Below, piece after piece: positions 39,096-48,816 of a DNA stretch of 64,000 nucleotides. The DNA lies in assembly GCF_900538055.1 (NCBI RefSeq), contig NZ_UZAC03000003.1, forward strand, positions 39,411 through 103,410, read 5' to 3'. The notes beneath the pieces are model-generated. The model was not told the origin of the DNA. It ran no database searches and saw only the letters and a program-made list of their open reading frames with translations. Position numbers and translations under genes: made by a program. Position 1 is the first letter of the stretch. Each line of letters begins with the position of its first letter. Source of the DNA: Pasteuria penetrans (lineage in GTDB: Bacteria > Bacillota > Bacilli > Thermoactinomycetales > Thermoactinomycetaceae).

Positions 39096-39968
39096 ATGGC
39101 GAACAAGGGTTTATGGTATAAGGAGTTTCATAATGGAGATTTTGGGTCCGTCTATAAAATGGAAAAAATATGGGAAGAAAAACAAACGCCCTATCAGAAG
39201 CTAGAGGTGATCCAAACTACGGGTTTTGGCAAGGCTATGCTTCTGGATAACGTGTGGATGTTTTCGGAATTTGACGAATTTGTTTATCACGAAATGTTGA
39301 CGCATGTTCCCATGTTTACCCATCCCCAGCCGCGTCGTGTTCTTGTGGTAGGTGGTGGTGATGGGGGTACAGTCGGACAAGTCCTCCGTCATCCCACGGT
39401 AGAGGAGGTAGTTCTGGTGGAGATTGACGAGGAGGTAATTCATAGTGCACGGCGTCATTTTCCCTCGTTGGCCAAGCCCTTGTCTGATGACCGTTGCACA
39501 TTGCAAATTGGTGATGGGTTTGCCTATGTGCGTGATCATAAGGATTCCTTTGATGTGATCCTTATCGATTCCACGGATGATTTTTGTGAGGATGGATTCA
39601 GTTCACCCCTCTTTACACGTGAATTTTATGGGGCCGTACACCAAGCACTGCGCGCTGATGGCGTAATGGCGGCCCAGACGGATTCCCCTTGGCTTGGGGG
39701 CAAGATCTTGGCACGCGTTTTAGGGGATGTTCGTTCCTTATTTTCCATTGGGAAGATTTATCTGGCATCTATTCCTTTCTATCCCGCGGGATTGTGGACC
39801 TTTACTATTGGATCGAAACGAATAGATCCCTCCAGTATGAATCATATAGACCGTTTTTCTGGTTGGAAAACCCGATACTACACACCGAGGATTCATGAAG
39901 CCGCCTTTGTCTTACCCCCCTTCCTTGAGCAAAAAATCCATAGGGGAGAGGAATTGTGCAAGTTGTGA
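39096..39968 (+). CDS. speE: Spermidine synthase family aminopropyltransferase
   Basis: Transfers aminopropyl from decarboxylated S-adenosylmethionine to putrescine. The 290 residues show the SAM-binding VLVVGGGDGGT, LVEIDEEVI, QIGDGFAYV, and the active-site start DSTD. After DSTD the usual PxGPA loop is replaced by DFCEDGFSSP, a few residues longer, which could alter substrate choice. ATG 39096 (MANKGLWYKEF) is chosen with GAGAAGGTGG upstream; the frame is open from 39027. It overlaps speB by 13 bases. Confidence 0.92.
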   Translation: MANKGLWYKEFHNGDFGSVYKMEKIWEEKQTPYQKLEVIQTTGFGKAMLLDNVWMFSEFDEFVYHEMLTHVPMFTHPQPRRVLVVGGGDGGTVGQVLRHPTVEEVVLVEIDEEVIHSARRHFPSLAKPLSDDRCTLQIGDGFAYVRDHKDSFDVILIDSTDDFCEDGFSSPLFTREFYGAVHQALRADGVMAAQTDSPWLGGKILARVLGDVRSLFSIGKIYLASIPFYPAGLWTFTIGSKRIDPSSMNHIDRFSGWKTRYYTPRIHEAAFVLPPFLEQKIHRGEELCKL

Positions 39969-40834
39969 AACGTACCCCATGGTTCCCAGGTGGAATCGTT
40001 TTGGTTGGGATGCCTATGGATACGACGGTCACTTATCGTCCGGGCGCGCGTTGGGGACCGACGGGGATTCGTAGTAGCATAGGGGCCCTGGAACATTACA
40101 GTCCTTATCTGAAGAAAACCATGGTAGCATCTATGTACAAGGACGCGGGTGATCTTAGGCTTCCCCTGGGAAATACAGTGCGCAGCTTGGCCCTGATTCG
40201 TGATTTTTTCCGTAACCTGTCCACTGAAGGGAGTTGGCCCATTGCATTGGGGGGTGAGCATCTGGTGACCCTCCCTATTGTGGAAGCGATGTTAGAAACA
40301 TATCCTGATTTAGTCGTATTGCAATTGGACGCCCATGCGGATCTATGTGACTCCTACATGGGTGAAGCTCTCTCCCATGCCACGGTAATGCGGCGTGTGG
40401 TAGAACGTTTGGGATCGGGACGACGCTTGTACCAGTTTGGAATTCGATCCTGGACGGAAGAGGAGGAGGCGTATGCCCAACGAGAAAGGGTTCATCAGTA
40501 TCCCCTTTTGGATACGAATTCTATGGGAGTATCTATGGAGGCTTGTCTAGCTGACCTAGCTGACCTCCCTCCCCATACCCCACTGTACGTTACGCTGGAT
40601 GTGGATGTACTGGATCCTGCCTATGCACCTGGAACGGGTACACCGGAGCCCGGGGGATTGTCAACCCTCCAGTTGTTGTCCTTTCTACACCGGTTATCCT
40701 ATAGTGCGCATAGGATTGTAGGTGTTGATTTGGTGGAGGTGGCCCCTGATTTAGATCCAACGGGTCAGACGGGTGTTTTAGGTGCCAAGTTGTTGCGTGA
40801 AGTTGTTTTGGGGTTTCCCCCGGAAAGGCGGTAG
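39956..40834 (+). CDS. speB: Agmatinase
   Basis: Hydrolyses agmatine to putrescine and urea, supplying SpeE. The 292 residues belong to the ureohydrolase family, with the dimanganese ligands in LGGEHLVT, LDAHADLCD and LDVDVLDPAYAPGTGTPEPGG. GTG 39956 lies inside the end of speE. The speE-speB pair in this order is the same as in Bacillus, and argS follows after seven bases. Confidence 0.94.
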   Translation: MQVVKRTPWFPGGIVLVGMPMDTTVTYRPGARWGPTGIRSSIGALEHYSPYLKKTMVASMYKDAGDLRLPLGNTVRSLALIRDFFRNLSTEGSWPIALGGEHLVTLPIVEAMLETYPDLVVLQLDAHADLCDSYMGEALSHATVMRRVVERLGSGRRLYQFGIRSWTEEEEAYAQRERVHQYPLLDTNSMGVSMEACLADLADLPPHTPLYVTLDVDVLDPAYAPGTGTPEPGGLSTLQLLSFLHRLSYSAHRIVGVDLVEVAPDLDPTGQTGVLGAKLLREVVLGFPPERR

Positions 40835-40841
40835 ATAGTCC

Positions 40842-42512
40842 ATGGGAGGAGCAGAGATCTCCCTCTGGCAGGGTTATAAAATCAGTATAATATTTGCATT
40901 GCAGAAGGCCATTGCACAGGCAGGGTTCCCTGCTCAGGAGAAGTTGGTGGTGGAAACTCCCCGGGATCGTGATCACGGAGATTTGGCGACCACGGTAGCC
41001 TTGCAGTTGGCTCGTTCTATGAAAACAGCCCCGCATGCATTAGCGGAACAAATTGTTCGTCATTTGCAACTGCCTACAGAGTGGGGGGAGGTTTCTATCG
41101 CCGGGCCAGGTTTTATCAATATTACTTTGACGCATCAGGCCCGTGCAGCGGTTGTAAAGGAAATTCTTTTGGAGGAGGATACCTATGGGCATTCGAATCA
41201 AGGACAGGGAAGGAGGATATTACTAGAATATGGAAGCGCTAATCCCACGGGTTTTTTGCACTTAGGTCATGGACGCGGTGTGGCCGTTGGGGATACGTTG
41301 GCACGTATTTTTACAGCGCTAGGGTTTGAAGTATACCGGGAGTACTTAGTCAATGATGTGGGGAATCAATTGAAAATGCTGGCCCTCTCTGTGGACCACC
41401 ATTATCAACGTTCCTGTGGACGGGTATCCCAATTTCCGGAGGGTGGTTACCAGGGCGCTGAGGTAGAAGATATTGCCCGGAAGGTGTGGAGGCAAGAGGG
41501 TGATCGTTTGTTATCCTTACCTACCGCGGAGAGATTGTCCCTGCTAGGAGAACGTAGCCTCGAATTCTTTTTGATGAAGAGTAAACAAGATTTGTCGTGT
41601 TATCGGGTTGTGTTTGATCGTTTTTTTCACGAAAGCGCGTTGCATACAGGGGGTGAAGTAGAGGAAACTTTACAGGCCTTGCGTGAAGCAGAGGTGATAA
41701 GGGAGAGGGAGGGGGCTGTGTGGCTTGCTTCCTCGATGTTCGGTGATACTAAGGATCGGGTGTTGGTGAAGCAGGATGGGAATACTTCCTATTTGTTACC
41801 TGATATAGCTTATCACCGCGAAAAATTCCGGCGCAATTTTGATTTTCTCATCAATGTTTGGGGTAGTGACCATCATGGCTACCATCTCCGATTGTATGCT
41901 GGTTTGTCCTCCCTCTCACTCCCCACAAATGTGCTGGAGATTGTCTGGACGCAAATGGTGCGGTTGTTGAGGGGTAAGGAACCGGTCAAGCTTTCGAAAC
42001 GAAGGGGTAACACTTTTACCCTGGCAGAGGTGATCGATGAGATTGGTGTGGACGCTGCGCGTTTTTTTTTCCTATGGAGGAGCCCCAACGTCATGGTGGA
42101 TGTAGATCTCGATCTGGCACGCTCGCAAACACAGGATAACCCTGTTTATTACATCCAGTATGCACATGCAAGGATATGCAGTCTACATAGGGAGGCGAAG
42201 GAAAGGGGCTGGACGGATATTTCGGATTTCCAAGAAGATGTTTTGCAGCATCCAATGGAAAAGGAATTGCTCTCCATCCTGCTCCTATTCCCAGAGGAAG
42301 TGGCGGATGCGGGTCGTTTACGGGCCCCGCAGAGGATTGCTACCTATTTGCAACAGCTGGCAGGTATGTTGCACCGCTATTATGGATCATGTCGCGTACT
42401 GGATGAGGGGAGGGCAATAGCCAAAGCCAGGCTGGCCCTATATGAGGCAGTGGGTCAAGTGATACGCAACGGTTTATACCTTTTGGGGATCACTGCCCCT
42501 GAGAAAATGTAA
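40842..42512 (+). CDS. argS: Arginyl-tRNA synthetase
   Basis: Charges tRNA-Arg; class I enzyme of 556 residues. It has the N-terminal additional domain, ANPTGFLHLGHGRG containing the HIGH-type HLGH, the KMSK-type KLSKRRGN (about nt 41990), and a C-terminal anticodon-binding domain ending with the ArgRS helix motif (LYEAVGQVIRNGLYLLGI). The first in-frame ATG at 40842 is used; the ribosome binding site is modest. It closes the polyamine operon. Confidence 0.96.
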   Translation: MGGAEISLWQGYKISIIFALQKAIAQAGFPAQEKLVVETPRDRDHGDLATTVALQLARSMKTAPHALAEQIVRHLQLPTEWGEVSIAGPGFINITLTHQARAAVVKEILLEEDTYGHSNQGQGRRILLEYGSANPTGFLHLGHGRGVAVGDTLARIFTALGFEVYREYLVNDVGNQLKMLALSVDHHYQRSCGRVSQFPEGGYQGAEVEDIARKVWRQEGDRLLSLPTAERLSLLGERSLEFFLMKSKQDLSCYRVVFDRFFHESALHTGGEVEETLQALREAEVIREREGAVWLASSMFGDTKDRVLVKQDGNTSYLLPDIAYHREKFRRNFDFLINVWGSDHHGYHLRLYAGLSSLSLPTNVLEIVWTQMVRLLRGKEPVKLSKRRGNTFTLAEVIDEIGVDAARFFFLWRSPNVMVDVDLDLARSQTQDNPVYYIQYAHARICSLHREAKERGWTDISDFQEDVLQHPMEKELLSILLLFPEEVADAGRLRAPQRIATYLQQLAGMLHRYYGSCRVLDEGRAIAKARLALYEAVGQVIRNGLYLLGITAPEKM

Positions 42513-42729
42513 ATTGGGAAGAAGGGGGAGTATGGGGGGACTGGTTCCTTAAGGAGTTTCGAGTCTGAGGGTTCTGTTGTTGTGGTTGGTGTTTTTGCAT
42601 GCAAAAAATCCCACCCCCTTAGGGGAAGGATTCTTTGTAGTGGACTATGTTCGTTTGCTACCATCTGTTGTTCCTTTGTTGTTTCTTCCTTCCCCCGTGC
42701 CATTTCAATGGGGGATTGGGTCCTCCCCC

Positions 42730-44229
42730 TTATGGGTTGTGTTTTCTTCTTCTGCGTAGCATCGATAGGACGAGGGCAACAATCCCAGCCAAACCTGTGG
42801 TATATAGACTCAGTACAATCTTGTTGGGTATATCGGTTGCTGTATTTGGTGCTTCCTTCACGGTATTCCTTCGAGCGGAGGGGGTTGTACGCATAGGGTT
42901 ATGGGACAAATCCTTATTTCCCACGGTTGCATGGGGGTTACCACCATCTTTGATGTTTTCCTTGCCCTCTTGCCCGGGAGGGGACGACGCCTTGTCTGTG
43001 GAGCGGATGGGTTCCCCTACCTGGTTTTTCAATTCCCCTTCGGGTTTTGTATTCCCTGGCCCCCGACTTTCGACACCCTCTGCTTTCTCTCCAAGAAGGG
43101 TGGTTTTTGTTGGTTTCCCTGTAGTCGATGCCCCTTGTGTTCCCGCTGTGACAGCTTGTCCTGGCAGGGGGGATAGCATGGTCACCGTGCTTTGGGCGCT
43201 TTGGTTGCTGGGTACGTGTTTCATCAGGTAGAACCCCCTATTCACACGAACAGGTATGGCCACCCCCTCTTCATTACATTTCACTACAGTACATTCTTCT
43301 TTCGCCCCCCCTCCCAGTTTCCTTTCCTGGGATATTGGGCTCGTTTCCTTTTCGGAATCCTTTTTTTGAATGGATTTATTTTCCGTGGTTACCTCCCTGT
43401 CTCCTGGATTGTTCTTTTCGACAACAGGGTCGGTTGAATTGATTGCAGAGTGTGGATTTTCTTTACTGCTGTTTGCCTTCATCAAGAATCTGGCATATCT
43501 ATGCGCTGGCGAGTTACCGTTCTTTTGGGCAAGATCCATTGCAAATTTGTATGACAATTTAGTTATAAGTTCTTCCTGTTCCCTACTAGGTTGGTGTCCC
43601 TTTGGAATCTCATGTATATTGTTTTGTTTTACATTATGATCTAAATATTTACCAAATAGATCAAGAAATTGTTCGTATCCTTCCTTATCATTGATATTTT
43701 TTTCATACCCCATACTCTTCATTCTTTCGTGAAATTTGTTCATTTTGTCAGGGTTATTTTTGTATACTTCCCTGTGGATACACTCTATGTCACTACCACA
43801 TCTGACGGTCGGGGAATTATACCCCTCCAATCCTGTGGCTTTATGAAGGATGGTATGGGCTGTTTGCTCCCATGGTGTCAGTTGCCCATATGATGATCGC
43901 GATGGTGTGTCTTGTGGTGGAAGGGAAGCCTCGGGTTGCGGTGGTGTGCCTTGTAGTGAAGGGGAATTCTTGGATTGCGATGAATCGGCTGATGATAAGG
44001 TGGTAGATGCATCTACCGCTGGTTGTAGATGATCTTCTGTTTGCTGAGGGGAACCCGGTATTGGTGGTGGTGATGTCGATGTATTATGTAGTTCTGATTT
44101 TGTTGTTTGGTTTCTCTCCACAGCGTTTTCTATCGCTTCTGTAGGGGATGAGACGGGGAGAAGCAGCAAGACTCCGGGTAACCAGCGTAGTAGTGAGCAA
44201 GTGGAACTTTTGTTTATATCAATTTTCAT
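42730..44229 (-). CDS. Large exported surface protein with C-terminal anchor
   Basis: About 499 residues. An N-terminal signal peptide (MKIDINKSSTCSLLRWLPGVLLLL...) ends near TEA. A Pro/Ser/Gln-rich region follows, then a more ordered central part with cysteines (VRCGSDIECI) and KMNKFHERMKSMGYEKN. A long low-complexity tail ends in a membrane helix and RRRRKHN. No LPxTG motif is seen, so anchoring would be by the helix. It faces 45282-46745 across a 1-kb divergent region, and that protein has the same overall plan. ATG 44229 is preferred to 44253. Family unknown. Confidence 0.7.
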   Translation of the reverse strand: MKIDINKSSTCSLLRWLPGVLLLLPVSSPTEAIENAVERNQTTKSELHNTSTSPPPIPGSPQQTEDHLQPAVDASTTLSSADSSQSKNSPSLQGTPPQPEASLPPQDTPSRSSYGQLTPWEQTAHTILHKATGLEGYNSPTVRCGSDIECIHREVYKNNPDKMNKFHERMKSMGYEKNINDKEGYEQFLDLFGKYLDHNVKQNNIHEIPKGHQPSREQEELITKLSYKFAMDLAQKNGNSPAHRYARFLMKANSSKENPHSAINSTDPVVEKNNPGDREVTTENKSIQKKDSEKETSPISQERKLGGGAKEECTVVKCNEEGVAIPVRVNRGFYLMKHVPSNQSAQSTVTMLSPLPGQAVTAGTQGASTTGKPTKTTLLGEKAEGVESRGPGNTKPEGELKNQVGEPIRSTDKASSPPGQEGKENIKDGGNPHATVGNKDLSHNPMRTTPSARRNTVKEAPNTATDIPNKIVLSLYTTGLAGIVALVLSMLRRRRKHNP

Positions 44230-45281
44230 ACTACTTTTCCTGGGTTCTATCATTTTTTAAAGACACACCCTTCTAATTCTTATTTTGGGTAGGGTAGGTA
44301 CAGGATCGTAATGCATCCATACTGAATTTCTAGGAGTAGATGCCATATCCCATTGGGTAATGAGGTTTGTCTCGTTTCTAGAACTCAGTTTCTCAATGGT
44401 GGGCCAGCCTAGTAGAATGGACCGCATTTTCTATGTCGAAAAATTCACAAAACATTCATTTGATATGCGACGACATCCCAATTTCGTTTCCTCACTAAGC
44501 GTCTCCTTCCTATTCCATTTTCTCACAATATAACCCACGTGCTGCTATGGAATCAAGTGGGCGTAGCGGGGAGATTTTGTGTATCATGACGATTTTGTTG
44601 ATTCGGGTTATCGTCCCCTGTTCGATACCCCTGGGGAACTCCGTTGGGTTGTGTCAATCTATGGGGGGATCCCATATGGGGGATGTGATGCTGCAGTTCT
44701 TTTCTATCTACCGACCTTGATTTCGTCGATAGGGTAGGAGTAACATTGTGAGGGGATAGGCGTTCTGGGGTGAATTGCACGGGATCTGGATGAGTAGGTA
44801 GATATCCACTCAGAAGTATAGTTCTGTTTAGAAGTATAGTTCTGTTTAGGTCCCCTGTTTGCCGGTTTTTTATTCTATGACCATAGTTCGTGTAGGGTTC
44901 GTTCCGGGGGGTACAGGTTTTTCTATATTTTTCCATTTTGCACGGGTGAAGGGGGTGTTGTGGAACTACCGGGCTATCTATCTCCAAGTACTTTCCTTCC
45001 AAGGGGGATTCCGCGCCTTTTAAGAGGGGTTCCAGGTAAGGTTGCTTCCGGGATCGTGTGCAGAATGAATCCCAGCCTTTCCTTGTTTTTCATCAATTTA
45101 CTGTTGATTTTGTTGTTTATTTTTAATGTTTTCAATACTTTTATTCTATCTACTCAACTTGCTGAGCATTGGGTTGATGGGTTGGGTAGGGAGTTCTTGA
45201 GTAGAGGTTATGACTGAGTATTCTAGGATATTGGCCATAGGGTGCCAAACTTCTAACATAAGAGGGAGAGTGTACTTTTCC
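44230..45281. other. Divergent region between surface protein genes
   Basis: About 1 kb that must hold both promoters. AGAAGTATAGTTCTGTTT occurs twice in tandem at 44812-44847. A 50-codon frame at 45065-45217 encodes one hydrophobic segment but lacks a convincing ribosome binding site. No regulator or RNA gene is visible. Confidence 0.4.
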
Positions 45282-46745
45282 ATGTGTGTGAAAAGTAGAT
45301 CAATACGCAAGGTTCTATTTTATTCATCACCTTTCCTCCTGGGTTCCTTTCTATTGTGTGGGAATTGCGGGGCCTCCCCTTCCCTGTCCAATGGAGCTAC
45401 TGATGAGCCTTCCACTGGCCTGAGTAGTGGTGGAGATCTTGGGGCTTTCTCTGGTTTGGGTGGTGGGAATTCTGGTTCTCTCTCCAATTCGGCGGCTACC
45501 GTTCCCTCCTCCAGTCCGAATCAAGGAGGAGCTACTGAGTTTCAGTCTACTACGGTTAGTGGAGATTCCAATCCCTCCCCCAGTTCGAATCATGTAGTTA
45601 CTGAGCCCCATTCTACTACCCCGGTTGGTGGTGCTTATGGGTCCGCTGCTTCTTCCCATAACTCTTCCTTGGCCGGTGGGTCTTCCTCCAGTAGTGGCGG
45701 TATTTGTCCGGCAGGGAAACGTCCCGATGTATCATCAATGGATGATAAATTCAACATTCCCGATGAGTTATTACGGCAGGGTTCTAAAGAACAACAGGTA
45801 TACGAGAGGGAATCCGAGGGATCCGGGAAGGCATCTGAGAGATTGTCGAAACCCACCAAGGGGGAATCCGAGGGATCTGGGGAATCCGAGGGATCTGGGG
45901 AGGCATCCGGGGGATCGTCGAAACCCACCCGGGAGGAACCACAAGCGTTTGAAGCGCATCGGGATCAGGGAGGGGAGTCCCAGAAGACCCCTGGGGTATC
46001 CTCATCCAATGGAGCGAATGAAGCTGCGGCAGTCCGTAATGGTTTGCGATTATCACCGGAAAACTCCGTCCAAACAGGGGACAGAACGATGATTGGATCC
46101 TCGTCCTTGGGGGGAGAGTTACCACCGGGAGATGAAAGAAGCACTGGGGAAGCAAATGATGCCCCCAATGATGACGAAGCAAAAGACGGGGTGATAGCGG
46201 CAATGACCAAACCCCCATCGTCAGGGGGATCCCCACCATCAAGTCCTGACGTATCCCAACCAACATTTAAGACAAACGGCATTGTTTCTCCATCAGTACA
46301 GGGTTTTCCTGGATCTAATACGATTGTGCTCGGACAGGAGGCGGAGCGTTCATTACCATGGAGCAGCGCAGTACCTGTTTTCGGGGGAAAGGGTTTGCAG
46401 AATGATCCCCTCCTCTCCCTAGTGCAGAGGCCGGAATCTAGTGCGGTTGCGCTTGGGAAGGAGGCGGAGCGTTCATTACCATGGAGCAGCGCAGTACCTG
46501 TTTTCGGGGGAAAGGGTTTGCAGAATGATCCCCTCCTCTCCCCAGTGCAGAGGCCGGAATCTAATGCGGTTGCGCTTGGGAGGGAGGCGGAACGTCCATT
46601 TTATGAGAGATTGTTCTCCCTCCTACCCTCCCCGTGGTGGGTGCTTGTTGGTTTGATCCTTATTGGTGTGTTTATGGTTACTAATAGAAGGTACGTATTT
46701 TTGGAGCGGGCGGTATACAAATTGGCAAGGAGGGGTTCCTACTAG
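45282..46745 (+). CDS. Large exported Ser/Gly-rich surface protein with 41-residue repeats
   Basis: About 487 residues. The signal peptide (KSRSIRKVLFYSSPFLLGSFLL) ends near GNCGA. A Ser/Gly/Asn/Thr-rich region follows, then acidic SEGSG(E/K) short repeats, two copies of a 41-residue repeat (EAERSLPWSSAVPVFGGKGL...) plus the start of a third, one membrane helix (WWVLVGLILIGVFMV) and a basic tail. There is no LPxTG. ATG 45282 follows AGAGGGAGAG; the frame is open from 45210. Probably exposed on the cell or spore surface; no family recognised. Confidence 0.7.
   Translation: MCVKSRSIRKVLFYSSPFLLGSFLLCGNCGASPSLSNGATDEPSTGLSSGGDLGAFSGLGGGNSGSLSNSAATVPSSSPNQGGATEFQSTTVSGDSNPSPSSNHVVTEPHSTTPVGGAYGSAASSHNSSLAGGSSSSSGGICPAGKRPDVSSMDDKFNIPDELLRQGSKEQQVYERESEGSGKASERLSKPTKGESEGSGESEGSGEASGGSSKPTREEPQAFEAHRDQGGESQKTPGVSSSNGANEAAAVRNGLRLSPENSVQTGDRTMIGSSSLGGELPPGDERSTGEANDAPNDDEAKDGVIAAMTKPPSSGGSPPSSPDVSQPTFKTNGIVSPSVQGFPGSNTIVLGQEAERSLPWSSAVPVFGGKGLQNDPLLSLVQRPESSAVALGKEAERSLPWSSAVPVFGGKGLQNDPLLSPVQRPESNAVALGREAERPFYERLFSLLPSPWWVLVGLILIGVFMVTNRRYVFLERAVYKLARRGSY
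46337..46592 (+). repeat. 123-bp in-frame tandem repeat
   Basis: GGAGGCGGAGCG begins units at 46337 and 46460, and a third begins at 46583 with one change. The unit is 123 bases (41 codons) and the first two are nearly identical, so copy number can change without breaking the reading frame of the surface protein. Confidence 0.92.
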
Positions 46746-46798
46746 AGACTATCATTTGCTAGGAACGTCCCCATTTTTTATAGGAAACCCGCAACGTT

Positions 46799-46835
46799 AA
46801 GACCTGTCCCTTTTCTAGGGATGGGTCTTCTATCT
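46799..46835 (+). terminator. Terminator after surface protein gene
   Basis: AAGACCTGTCCC and GGGATGGGTCTT pair over 12 positions (two wobbles) with a seven-base loop, followed by CTATCTGTTT. The hairpin and flank resemble 29058-29140. Confidence 0.75.
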
Positions 46836-46992
46836 GTTTGTGAAATATAGGAAAACATAGTGTACTTTATCATATGATCCATCATTCCTTTTTCGGGGAC
46901 CGTGCAATTCTTTGTAGGGAATGCCCCTCTCTATGAATTTAGTCAGACCCTTTAGGGTTGTGTCCGATTGTGTGCGTATATTTTTCGGAGAA

Positions 46993-47560
46993 GTGTGTGC
47001 CCAGTAAGCCGTGTCGGCGATGAAGGTTGTAATGGGTTCTTTCAAGCCGGCCGATAGATAGCGTGCTTGCCAACCACCTAACATCTCTGATGCGAAAACA
47101 CTGGTGGTAAGTAAGCGGTTCTAGGAAAAGGGGGGATTAGAACTTTTGTCCAATGGAGATTAGGGATCTCAACGAGAATGAATCGTTCGATTGATATATC
47201 GAAAAGAACAGTTCATGTCCAAACCGAAGTGTGTCCCCCGTACGTCGGGGGAAGTCACGCAAGACGACCCGGTCATGTGGTGTAACAGATAGGGGGAATT
47301 CAATCTAGATACTTTATACGGAACTTTGGAGGTTCATTGTTGCATGGACGGTTGGAACCGTTGGCCAAAAAGGGGCGTAATCAAAGCCAAGGACAACTGA
47401 GGACCTCGTGCACGAAGTCGGATCAGCCCATAGTGGATGATGGAACCCTTACCATGGGGGCGAAAGGGCCGGCTCGTCTCGATGGGGACAGTAAAACAGG
47501 AATTTTTTAGTGGAAAATCTACTGGGGAAGATCACCGAAACCTTCAGGGAGGGCTCAACC
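46993..47560 (+). mobile_element. Group II intron, 3'-truncated
   Basis: Starts GTGTGTGCCCAGTAAGCC and follows the family through domain I (TTGCCAACCACCTAACATC...GATGCG), GTCGGGGGAAGTCACG, TCGTGCACGAAGTCGGATCA and GGACAGTAAAAC. The similarity ends near 47560, before domain V. No reverse transcriptase is present. It is the best-preserved copy of the middle of the intron outside 58210-58879. Confidence 0.75.
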
Positions 47561-47621
47561 CAAAATCACTGTCCATACTAAATTTTCACTTGTACCCTAC
47601 CAGAAAGCGGTAACTTTTAAC

Positions 47622-47930
47622 TACCAAAGGGGTGCGAACCGTCCTCCCCCATTTACATCCATAAGGATGATTACACCCCAACTTTTTATTGATATTTAGT
47701 AATAGTATTTATAAAAATAATATATATAGTATTAGGATGGACATAACGATCCAAAACCAGGGTACTTTCTTAGTAAAATCCTCCCTATTTGATTATGCCA
47801 ACCCCAAGACTGGAGAAAGCAACCTTCTTTACATATATATTGCATGCGCACAGAAACAAGCAATATGAATTAAACGTAGCATTATGTATTAAACATCATA
47901 TAAAATTTATTTAAATAAAAATATATTTTT
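47622..47930 (+). repeat. R1 AT-rich repeat, copy 3
   Basis: Aligns with 12655-12960 over about 300 bases (CCATTTACATCCATAAG, ACCCCAACTTTTTATTGA, ACATAACGATCCAAAACCAG, CATATATATTGCATG, GAAACAAGCAATATGAAT). Being uninterrupted at the point where copy 2 meets the intron, it serves as the empty-site reference. Confidence 0.6.
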
Positions 47931-48223
47931 CCTGTTGTTAGCCATTCTCATCAAGTACCCATGCTGACGGTACTTACATAGCCTATTTTTCATGCTTTTT
48001 TCATATTTAATGAATAATTATAACATTTTGATAACATGTTTTTTATTCTTACAAAATACTACAATAGGTTTTATATTATTCTCTGCAGAACCCTCAGGGT
48101 AGATTTTTCTGTTTCTGAATTTCCCTGCATGATCGTCAAAATTTGAGAGTAAAGTAATTTCGTGTCCCCTGCACTTGGCCTGTCCCCTACTTCTTGTTAC
48201 AATAACCGGAGGGGGGGGATTTT

Positions 48224-48790
48224 TTGTTCCCGAATGGGTTGTCCCATACCCAGAAAATAATGCTACGCAGGGGTGTTCTGTTAGTACTTGCCACCATAGC
48301 AACTGTGGTTATCATTCGGGGTGTCAATTCGGATACTGATAGACTTGCTTTTACCAGTGAGGGAGCTCCAGATTTCACTCTACCCTTATTGCATGGAAAT
48401 GAGAGTTATCGGCTGCGGGAGTCCCTTAGTGTCCCTGGTCGGAGGGGGGCTGTACTTACTTTCTTCACCACTTCGTGTGAAGGCTGTGAAAGGGTACTTT
48501 CCGTCCTGCAAAAGTTTCGCGGGGAATATCAGTCACAGGGGATTGACATGTTGCTGATCAATGTAGGTGAGGGGCGCTACGCGGTGGAGCAAAAAATGGG
48601 GGACAGTGTGTTTCCTATCGCCCTGGACATCCACAAAACGGTTTTCAACCACTATCGCTTAGCTTTTGTGCCTGTTACCCTGATTCTTGATCCAGAGGGG
48701 AGAATTCGCTCCAAAAAATGGGGGGTGATTTCTCTGCCCGAGCTAAAGGGACAGCTGAGGTCTTTGGGAATGATAAAAGATACCCCATAA
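48224..48790 (+). CDS. ResA/TlpA-like membrane-anchored thioredoxin protein
   Basis: A 188-residue protein with an N-terminal membrane helix (about residues 16-34) and an external thioredoxin domain: GAPDFTLPLL, redox motif CEGC in TTSCEGCERV, and cis-Pro in FVPVTLILD. It is closer to classic ResA than the two HPATGQP paralogs. TTG 48224 follows GGAGGGGGG. ResA-type proteins reduce apocytochrome c or act in spore cortex synthesis (StoA); the sequence does not separate these. Rhodanese and a methyltransferase follow closely. Confidence 0.85.
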   Translation: MFPNGLSHTQKIMLRRGVLLVLATIATVVIIRGVNSDTDRLAFTSEGAPDFTLPLLHGNESYRLRESLSVPGRRGAVLTFFTTSCEGCERVLSVLQKFRGEYQSQGIDMLLINVGEGRYAVEQKMGDSVFPIALDIHKTVFNHYRLAFVPVTLILDPEGRIRSKKWGVISLPELKGQLRSLGMIKDTP

Positions 48791-48816
48791 TTTGGGAGGA
48801 TCAAGGGGGAATGGGG

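Larger units (their letters stand above)
46836..48223. other. Gap filled by intron remains and R1 repeat
   Basis: About 1.4 kb. It contains the group II intron remnant at 46993-47560, the R1 repeat at 47622-47930 and then about 290 bases of unassigned sequence before the thioredoxin-like gene. No coding region is supported. Confidence 0.5.

Noticed and set aside
43192..44032. Plus-strand ORFs within the 42730-44229 region
   Set aside because: Shadows of the minus-strand surface protein, which has a signal peptide and C-terminal anchor.
45065..45217. 50-codon hydrophobic ORF before the surface protein
   Set aside because: No convincing ribosome binding site and it overlaps the next frame; kept only as a note in the gap entry.
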